Positions 1 through 5,732 of a stretch of 14,690 nt of DNA are shown here, piece by piece (the stretch's first letter is position 1; each line of letters opens with the position of its first letter). A program made the translations under genes and the position numbers. Under the pieces are notes generated by a model. It searched no databases, had not been told where the DNA came from, and worked only from the letters and a program-made list of their open reading frames with translations. The stretch lies in the NCBI GenBank assembly GCA_964390305.1, contig CAYMHT010000064.1:1-14690 (forward strand), read 5' to 3'. The DNA is from SKLM01 sp964390305 (GTDB lineage: Bacteria > Chloroflexota > Anaerolineae > B4-G1).

Positions 1-155
1 CCCTGCAGGAGCGATGTCGCTGATGAAGGAGTTGGTATCTTGGCGGACGGGTCTGAGCTACAAGCAAGGGAGGTGACAGGACGGCGATAGCAAGTTAGGT
101 TGAGCTCCGAGTCTCTGGAAAGTTAAGTCATAACCATCAATTCAGGAGGAGGAAA
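1..155 (+). promoter_or_regulatory. Leader region upstream of the binding-protein gene
   Basis: No confident gene is seen here. Frame 1 stays open to a TAG at 88-90 and frame 2 to a TGA at 74-76. Either could be the tail of an upstream gene, but the residues are too few to recognise. A weak sigma-70-like pair is TTGAGC (100-105), 17 bases, TTAAGT (123-128); the -10 match is poor. AAGTTAGGT (92-100) and AAGTTAAGT (120-128) form an 8-of-9 direct repeat 28 bases apart, which could be a regulator site. The ribosome binding site AGGAGGAGG (144-152) is excellent and fixes the start at 156, as expected for a highly expressed binding protein. Confidence 0.35.
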
Positions 156-1466
156 ATGAAAAGGGACGTATTCACTCTGTTGGCAGGATTGATCGCGTTG
201 AGCCTCGTCCTCGCGGCGTGTGGTCCAGGTGCGACGGAGGAGCCCACCGAGGCGCCCGTGGAGGAGCCGACTGAAGAGCCTGTGGAGGAGCCGACCGAAG
301 AGCCTGTGGAGGAGCCGACCGAAGCGCCCGCCGAGGTGACTACCGTGACCGTTTGGCACGGCTACGCCGGCGACTACCAGACTCCCATCGAGGAACTCTT
401 CGATCAGTTCAACGCAGAAAACGAGGAGATCCAGATCGAGTACACAAGGGTCGACGAGTTGCGCGACTCTCTGTCTGTGGCCATCCCCGCCGGTGAGGGG
501 CCGGATATTATCGCCTGGGCCAACGACCAGATCGGTCGCAATGCCTTGACCGGCAACATCGTAGCCCTCGACGATTGGATCGACAGGGCCTACCTGGAGG
601 AGCACTTCACGGACCCGGGCGTCAGCGGCGTCATCTGGAACGATCAGATCTGGGCGCTTCCAGAGACGATGGAGGGCATCGCCCTGGTCTACAATAGGGA
701 CCTGGTGGCCGAGGACGAACTGCCGGCTCCGGATGACTTCGACGGACTGCTGGGCCAGGCGTGCGCCTTCCGCGAGGAGAACCCTGACAAGTGGTACGTG
801 TGCAACCAGGGGTTGGGTAACCCGGACGCTTACCACGCCGCGCCCATTTACTTCGGCTTCGGCATGCCGGGGTATGTCGACGACGAGGGGAATGTCTATC
901 TGGACACGCCCGAGGGGATCGCCGCTGGCGAGTGGATGGTAGAGTTCAGCGAATGCGCTCCGGGTGAGACCGCCCACGAAATCTGTCAGGCTATGCTGAC
1001 TGAGGGTCAGGCCGCCATGTGGTGGACCGGGCCGTGGGCCATCTCCAGCGTCGAGGAGGCCGGGATCGACTACGGCATCGCGCCGATGGGGAAGCCCTTT
1101 GTCGGGATCAAGGTCTGGATGTTGACCACGAACGCCGTGGATCGAGGAAGGGCCGAGGCGGCTGTCGAGGTGATGAAGTGGTGGACGAGCGCTGAAACGC
1201 TGAGGTCGCGCGTCCTGTCGACCAAGGAGATTCCGGCCAACGTGGCCGCGCTAGACGATCCCGAGGTCCAGGCGATGTATACGGTCAGCGGGTTCGGTGC
1301 CTCGGCAGAGCAAGGTATCCCGATGGCGAATACGCCTTACATGGACGCCCTGTGGGGTCCTGTGGGTGATGCCACCACGGCGATCTGGACCGGCGCGCAG
1401 ACGCCCGACGAGGCTTTGGCGGACGCTCAGGCCGCGGCAGAGGAGACCATCGAGGACATGCAGTAG
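156..1466 (+). CDS. malE: Maltose/maltodextrin-type ABC transporter substrate-binding lipoprotein
   Basis: This 436-residue solute-binding protein captures a sugar, probably a maltodextrin, outside the membrane and delivers it to the permeases encoded next. It starts with a lipoprotein signal peptide: basic MKR, a hydrophobic stretch at about 5-21, and the lipobox LAAC with the lipidated Cys at 22. Residues 28-60 are a low-complexity Glu/Pro/Thr linker with an eight-residue repeat (VEEPTEEP). The binding fold follows from about residue 63 (TVTVWHGY), with typical family-1 features such as GPDIIAWAND and IWALPETMEGIALVYNRD. The length fits the family. The start is set by the overlapping AGGAGGAGG site at 144-152. 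Maltodextrin specificity is inferred from the permeases and the three amylase-type genes downstream; binding residues were not resolved, so another oligosaccharide is possible. Confidence 0.9.
   Translation: MKRDVFTLLAGLIALSLVLAACGPGATEEPTEAPVEEPTEEPVEEPTEEPVEEPTEAPAEVTTVTVWHGYAGDYQTPIEELFDQFNAENEEIQIEYTRVDELRDSLSVAIPAGEGPDIIAWANDQIGRNALTGNIVALDDWIDRAYLEEHFTDPGVSGVIWNDQIWALPETMEGIALVYNRDLVAEDELPAPDDFDGLLGQACAFREENPDKWYVCNQGLGNPDAYHAAPIYFGFGMPGYVDDEGNVYLDTPEGIAAGEWMVEFSECAPGETAHEICQAMLTEGQAAMWWTGPWAISSVEEAGIDYGIAPMGKPFVGIKVWMLTTNAVDRGRAEAAVEVMKWWTSAETLRSRVLSTKEIPANVAALDDPEVQAMYTVSGFGASAEQGIPMANTPYMDALWGPVGDATTAIWTGAQTPDEALADAQAAAEETIEDMQ
237..329 (+). repeat. 24-bp tandem repeat encoding the Pro/Thr/Glu linker
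   Basis: Three near-identical 24-base units lie at 258-281, 282-305 and 306-329, preceded by a related 21-base unit at 237-257. Units 1 and 2 differ at one position (ACT versus ACC for Thr), and unit 3 departs only in its last two codons. Each encodes V-E-E-P-T-E-(E/A)-P. The period is a multiple of three, so copy-number change by slippage would lengthen or shorten the linker between the lipid anchor and the binding domain without a frameshift. Confidence 0.9.
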
Positions 1467-1483
1467 AGCAGTAGTGATTGGTT

Positions 1484-1512
1484 GCGCGGGACGGGCTTGC
1501 CCCGTCCCGCGC
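1484..1512 (+). promoter_or_regulatory. Perfect 12-bp stem-loop between binding-protein and first permease genes
   Basis: GCGCGGGACGGG (1484-1495) pairs perfectly with CCCGTCCCGCGC (1501-1512) across a five-base loop, CTTGC. It lies 17 bases after the binding-protein stop codon. No T-tract follows, so it is not a classical intrinsic terminator. A second, looser pairing, GGGAGGA (1524-1530) with TCCTCCC (1571-1577), ends just before the permease ribosome binding site. In E. coli the malE-malF gap holds REP stem-loops that protect malE mRNA and help make more binding protein than permease. A similar role here is inferred from position and structure only. Confidence 0.7.
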
Positions 1513-1597
1513 TTCGCTCCCGAGGGAGGACCAACCCGTTGTTGCTCCGGCTCGCCAGGCGGGGCTGGTTTCCTCCCGCACAGACAAGGAGAACAGC

Positions 1598-2857
1598 ATG
1601 GGAGTCACGTATAGAGGTTGGCGCAAGTATCTGGCGATCCTCGCGTTTCTTGCCCCGACCCTCATCAGCCTTCTCGTTCTGAGCGTCTTCCCCATTGTCT
1701 ATAACGTCTATGTCTCCCTTACCAACCGGAACACCTTTCACTACCAGGTGTATGGCTTGCCGGAGGAGGACAAAGCGGCGTTCATAGACGAGCACCCACT
1801 CACGGGACCATTCTTGTGGAACGTGGTCTGCCCTGTTTTCAGCGGCTTCTGCTGCGACCCCGATCAGCCTGGACGCTTCTGCGTCCAGGAGCCCTTCTAT
1901 GCCAACTATGCCAGGATGTTTCGGGATTTCTTTGCCCCGGAGGCGCTGAAGGCGCTCGGGAGGCTGCTCCTGATCATCGCTCCGCTCATCGGGGCCGGCG
2001 TCGTCTCCGGCGAGGTTAAGGAGAGGTTGCGACCCAGCCCGCCCCCCACCTGGTGGTACTGGCTCGTCGGAGCGGGGCTTGCCGTCGGCCTATGGGGCCT
2101 GCTTGACGGTGCGGGTGCTTACGAGACCCTGAACAACGCCGGCAGTTTCTTCATCGTCGTGTTCCGCACGATTCTCTACGTCATCGCTTGCATTCCCCTG
2201 TTCTTCGTCCTTGGCTTCCTCCTGGCCTTGGTCCTGAACAGCGAGTTTCTGCTTGGACGGGCCTTCTGGCGGGTGTTGATCATCGTTCCCTGGGCGGTGC
2301 CGAGCTACATCAGCGCCCTCATCTGGCAGTTCTTCTTCCGTACCGAGCAGGGTACGATCAATCAACTCCTGCGAGTCATCGGGCTCGAGGGGGCGCGTTG
2401 GCTGCTGAACCCCACCCTCGCCTTTATCGCCGTCGTCGTCGTTAACGTCTGGATGTCCTATCCTTTCTTCATGGTGACCATCATCGGTGCGCTGCAGTCC
2501 ATTCCCCAGGCGCTGTACGAGGCCGCGGAGGTGGATGGGGCGAACCCGTGGCAGCTGCTGATGAACGTGACGCTGCCACTGGTGCGCCCGGCGGTGCTGC
2601 CTGCCGTCGTGCTCAGCTCCATCACCACGTTTCAGATGTTCAACACTGTCTGGTTGATCACCGAGGGCGGTCCACAGCGGGGCGCAGGCAAGCCCGGTGC
2701 CACCGAGTTCGTCATGATCCACGCCTACAAGGAAGTCTTCCAGGCTCAAAACGATGGCCTCATCGGTGCATTCGCGGTGATCGTCTTCATCATGCTTTTC
2801 GCCGCGACGCTCTACAGCTTGCGGCTCACGCGCATCACGAAAGGAGCTTACGAATGA
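1598..2857 (+). CDS. malF: MalF-type maltodextrin ABC transporter permease
   Basis: This 419-residue membrane subunit forms half of the importer channel. The ATG at 1598 is chosen because AAGGAG (1586-1591) lies six bases upstream; an in-frame ATG at 1478 would add 40 residues with no membrane character and would read through the intergenic hairpin. Hydrophobic segments lie near residues 11-33, 121-139, 153-170, 186-213, 222-245, 273-297, 331-348 and 387-407. The EAA loop that docks on the ATPase is clear at 308-329 (EAAEVDGANP, then TLPLVRP). About eight membrane spans fit MalF rather than the usual six-span sugar permease. The loop after the first span carries four Cys (78, 85, 86, 95). The gene overlaps the next permease gene by four bases. 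Confidence 0.9.
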   Translation: MGVTYRGWRKYLAILAFLAPTLISLLVLSVFPIVYNVYVSLTNRNTFHYQVYGLPEEDKAAFIDEHPLTGPFLWNVVCPVFSGFCCDPDQPGRFCVQEPFYANYARMFRDFFAPEALKALGRLLLIIAPLIGAGVVSGEVKERLRPSPPPTWWYWLVGAGLAVGLWGLLDGAGAYETLNNAGSFFIVVFRTILYVIACIPLFFVLGFLLALVLNSEFLLGRAFWRVLIIVPWAVPSYISALIWQFFFRTEQGTINQLLRVIGLEGARWLLNPTLAFIAVVVVNVWMSYPFFMVTIIGALQSIPQALYEAAEVDGANPWQLLMNVTLPLVRPAVLPAVVLSSITTFQMFNTVWLITEGGPQRGAGKPGATEFVMIHAYKEVFQAQNDGLIGAFAVIVFIMLFAATLYSLRLTRITKGAYE

Positions 2858-3696
2858 GAGGGCCGAGCCCGACTATGAAGGTCCTGGCGCACGCCACCGT
2901 GATTCTTGCCGCCATCTTCGCCCTGTACCCAGTCTGGTTCACATTCCTGGCCTCGGTCCGTCCCGGCGGGCGCCTGTTCACGCTCAACTTGGCGGGGATG
3001 TTCATTCCTAAGCAGGTGACATGGGAGAACTTCCGCCAGATGCTCTTCGTGAAGCCTTTTCCCATCTGGGTCAGGAACAGCCTCTTCATCGCTGGCCTGA
3101 CGACTATCGCCTGCGTGTCGCTGGCTACGTCTGGGGCCTTCGCTTTCTCTCGCTTCCGGTTCGTCGGCCGGGAGTCTGGTCTGATTCTCCTCCTGGCTCT
3201 CCAGGCTTTTCCCGGGGTTCTCGCGCTGGTCCCCATTGCGCTGATCCTCCAGCGTGTGGGTCTGTACGGCACCCACTGGGGCCTGATCCTCGCCTACACG
3301 ACGGGCACTCTGACGTTCACCACTTGGAATCTTAAGGGCTACTTCGATACTATTCCCATCGACCTGGAGGAGGCGGCGATGATCGATGGGGCCGGCCCGG
3401 TCCAGTCCTTCATCCGCATCGCGCTGCCCCTGGCCCGTCCCGCACTGGCGACGACGGCGCTGTTTGGCTTCATGAGCGGTTGGACCGAGTACGTGATGGC
3501 CCAGGTGTTGCTGGCCGGCCAGGCCAAGAAATACACGGCGCCCATCGCGCTGGCGCAGATGGCCAATGATCTTAGCGTCCCCTGGGGACAGTACGCGGCT
3601 GGCGCGCTACTGGTTAGCGTGCCGGTGGTGATCCTGTTCCTCTGGCTCCAGAGATACCTGGAGGCTGGATTGACGATGGGAGGCGTGAAAGGATAG
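2854..3696 (+). CDS. malG: MalG-type maltodextrin ABC transporter permease
   Basis: This 280-residue second membrane subunit pairs with the upstream MalF-like protein. Its ATG at 2854 overlaps the upstream stop (ATGA, 2854-2857), and AAGGAG at 2841-2846 lies seven bases before it, so translational coupling is likely. Hydrophobic segments lie near 10-32, 75-98, 107-132, 141-160, 197-215 and 248-266, the normal six. The EAA loop is at 172-196 (EEAAMIDGAG, then IALPLARP). The C-terminus LEAGLTMGGVKG is typical of MalG-like proteins. An in-frame extension upstream to 2548 is only the shifted frame of the malF gene. No ATPase gene follows, so the energising subunit must be encoded elsewhere, possibly shared by several sugar importers. 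Confidence 0.92.
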   Translation: MRGPSPTMKVLAHATVILAAIFALYPVWFTFLASVRPGGRLFTLNLAGMFIPKQVTWENFRQMLFVKPFPIWVRNSLFIAGLTTIACVSLATSGAFAFSRFRFVGRESGLILLLALQAFPGVLALVPIALILQRVGLYGTHWGLILAYTTGTLTFTTWNLKGYFDTIPIDLEEAAMIDGAGPVQSFIRIALPLARPALATTALFGFMSGWTEYVMAQVLLAGQAKKYTAPIALAQMANDLSVPWGQYAAGALLVSVPVVILFLWLQRYLEAGLTMGGVKG

Positions 3697-3804
3697 GAAG
3701 CCCCGGGCTTTTCGCCACACCGGTGGCCACTGCGCCCCCGGTCACTGAGGCGAGGAACCCCACGCCAGGTCTAGACCTTCGTACCTCCGGATGAGGGGAA
3801 ACGC
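3697..3804 (+). promoter_or_regulatory. Intergenic region with three inverted repeats before the GH13 gene
   Basis: This 108-base gap holds AAGCCC-C-GGGCTT (3699-3711) running into a short T-run, a five-base stem GCCAC/GTGGC (3714-3718 with 3723-3727), and a perfect 12-base palindrome AGGTCTAGACCT (3767-3778). The first two could act as a weak attenuator or processing site after the transporter genes. The palindrome, 26 bases before the next start codon, could be a dimeric regulator operator; this is unproven. GAGGGG (3793-3798) is the ribosome binding site for the gene at 3805. Confidence 0.4.
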
Positions 3805-5691
3805 ATGAAGAGCTCTGTTTTCGGCGCTTTTGCCAGCGACGAGTTGAAGACCGTCCATGCTCGTGCCAGAGCACGCGGCTTACGGCACGGTGCACGCATT
3901 GCACCTCAGGATCCCCTGCCGGGCGAGCAGGTGACGCTCTCGGCGACGGTCGGGCCGGATCTCTCCCTGGACCATCTGGTCTGTTACTACACCGTCGACG
4001 GGCGAGAGCCAGTGGGGAGCCGAGGCACGGCTCGGGTCGGTCGGGCGGCCCCCCTGGAAAAGACCGCCGTCGAATGGCACCTGTTTCTCTGGGGCTATTT
4101 GGACCGGTGGCAGGTCACGCTCCCTGCTCAGCCGGACGGGACGACCGTCCGCTACCGCATAGGTGGTTGGTGGGAATCTGATGATCGGGAGGTCTGGGCC
4201 GACTGGCCCCCCGTTCAGGAGCATATCGACTGGGCCACGGCCGCTTTCTTCACTGACGGGTCGATCTCGGACCTGGTCTTGCGTGCTACCCCGTCGGACG
4301 AAGGGGGTCGCACGTTTGCCTACAGCGTGGATCGGTTGGAGCCTCCCCAATGGGCTCGGGAGGCGGTCGTCTATCAGGTTTTCGTCGACCGCTTCAATCC
4401 TGGTGCCGGCCGGGCCTTCAAGACGCCCGATTCGCTGCGGGGCTTCTTCGGCGGCACGCTGCGCGGCGTGACACAGAAGTTGGACTACATCGCGGATCTG
4501 GGCGCTACGTGCATTTGGCTCTCCCCGGTCTTTGCCAGCCCGACCCATCACGGCTACGACGTCACCGACTACTACACCGTCGACCCCCGCTGGGGCACAA
4601 ACGATGATCTGCGCCAGCTGGTACGTCAGGCACATCGTCGAGAAGTCCGTGTGATTCTGGACTTGGTCTGCAATCACGTCAGTTTCCAGCACCCGTTCTT
4701 TCGGGAGGCCCTTGCCAATCCTGCCAGCCCCTACCGCGACTGGTTTGCTTTCGGCGCGAGCTATCCCCACGGCTACCGGACCTACTTCAATGTAGCCAGG
4801 ATGCCGCGACTGAATACCGATCACCCTGCTGTGCGCGAGCACCTGATTGATGCCGCCCGCTATTGGCTGACGGCGTATGACGTCGACGGTTTCCGGCTCG
4901 ACCACGCCAGCGGCCCCAGCTACGGCTTCTGGAGTCAGTTCTGGACGGCGTGCAAGGCGGTCAAACCCGAATGTTGGTGTTTCGGCGAGGTTGCCGAGCC
5001 GCCAATGGCCGTGTATCCGTATCAAGGCCGACTGGACGGCTGTCTCGATTTCTATCTCTGCGACCTGCTGCGGCGGACCTGTGCAGATGGGACACTCGAC
5101 CTGGAGGACCTGGCGCGAGAAGTGAGTCGCCACGAGCAATTCTTTCTCCCCGGCTTCGATCGCCCGTCGTTCCTGGACAACCACGACATGGATCGATTCC
5201 TCTACCTCACCGAGGGCGAGGATCGGCAGATGAGACTCGCGGCCCTGATCCAGATGACGCTTCGTGGTCAACCCATCATCTACTACGGCACCGAGGTGGG
5301 CTTGAGTCAGAAGCAGAGCAAGGACGCGGGGGAAGGCTCAGATGAAGCACGACTGCCGATGTTATGGGGCGACGATCAGGACAGAGGCCTTTTGTCCTGG
5401 TACCGAGACCTCATCGCTGCCCGGCGAGCCTATCCTGTCATCTGGGAGGGAGAACGCGTCACTGTGTTCGTCGATTCAACCACTTGGTGTTATCAGATCC
5501 GGGGAGCGGACACGCAGATCCTGGTGGCGGTCAATATCGGCGCTGATCCCCGCCGGTTGCGCATTGAACGCGCTGATCTGCCCCGTCGACTGAAGCCTCT
5601 GATTTGCGTTGGGTCGGTGGCGATTGAGTGCCAGGACGGCGCGTTTCTGCTGGATCTGTCGTCCCAAAGCGGAGGAGTCTGGGCTGCATAA
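3805..5691 (+). CDS. GH13 cyclomaltodextrinase/alpha-amylase family enzyme with N-terminal beta-sandwich domain
   Basis: This 628-residue glycoside hydrolase family 13 protein probably hydrolyses or transfers alpha-1,4-glucan linkages in imported maltodextrins. There is no signal peptide or hydrophobic N-terminus, so it should be cytoplasmic. Residues about 30-155 look like a beta-sandwich (VTLSATVGPD, YYTVDG, VRYRIGGWW). The catalytic barrel begins near 184 (AVVYQVFVDRF). All GH13 motifs are intact: region I DLVCNH (286-291), region II GFRLDHA with Arg364 and nucleophile Asp366, region III CFGEV with acid/base Glu395, and region IV FLDNHD with His460 and transition-state Asp461. The C-terminal beta-domain starts near 550. 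The start is supported by GAGGGG at 3793-3798. Exact specificity (neopullulanase, cyclomaltodextrinase, maltogenic amylase) cannot be set from motifs. Confidence 0.93.
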   Translation: MKSSVFGAFASDELKTVHARARARGLRHGARIAPQDPLPGEQVTLSATVGPDLSLDHLVCYYTVDGREPVGSRGTARVGRAAPLEKTAVEWHLFLWGYLDRWQVTLPAQPDGTTVRYRIGGWWESDDREVWADWPPVQEHIDWATAAFFTDGSISDLVLRATPSDEGGRTFAYSVDRLEPPQWAREAVVYQVFVDRFNPGAGRAFKTPDSLRGFFGGTLRGVTQKLDYIADLGATCIWLSPVFASPTHHGYDVTDYYTVDPRWGTNDDLRQLVRQAHRREVRVILDLVCNHVSFQHPFFREALANPASPYRDWFAFGASYPHGYRTYFNVARMPRLNTDHPAVREHLIDAARYWLTAYDVDGFRLDHASGPSYGFWSQFWTACKAVKPECWCFGEVAEPPMAVYPYQGRLDGCLDFYLCDLLRRTCADGTLDLEDLAREVSRHEQFFLPGFDRPSFLDNHDMDRFLYLTEGEDRQMRLAALIQMTLRGQPIIYYGTEVGLSQKQSKDAGEGSDEARLPMLWGDDQDRGLLSWYRDLIAARRAYPVIWEGERVTVFVDSTTWCYQIRGADTQILVAVNIGADPRRLRIERADLPRRLKPLICVGSVAIECQDGAFLLDLSSQSGGVWAA

Positions 5692-5732
5692 TCGCCACAC
5701 CGACGGATTGAGGCTCGAAGGAGAGGTGTGAC

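Noticed and set aside
1496..1520. Intrinsic terminator after the binding-protein gene
   Set aside because: The stem is strong, but no T-run follows, and the downstream permeases must be expressed with the binding protein.
1478..1597. Earlier start for the MalF-like permease
   Set aside because: It would translate the 12-bp hairpin, adds a non-membrane N-tail, and has no ribosome binding site, while ATG 1598 has AAGGAG at good spacing.
2548..2853. Earlier start for the MalG-like permease
   Set aside because: This stretch is the shifted frame of the malF C-terminus; ATG 2854 has its own AAGGAG and the usual ATGA overlap.
3880..5271. 463-codon open frame on the minus strand
   Set aside because: It lies wholly antisense to the GH13 gene with intact catalytic motifs; long reverse frames are expected in GC-rich genes, and its translation shows no recognisable domain.
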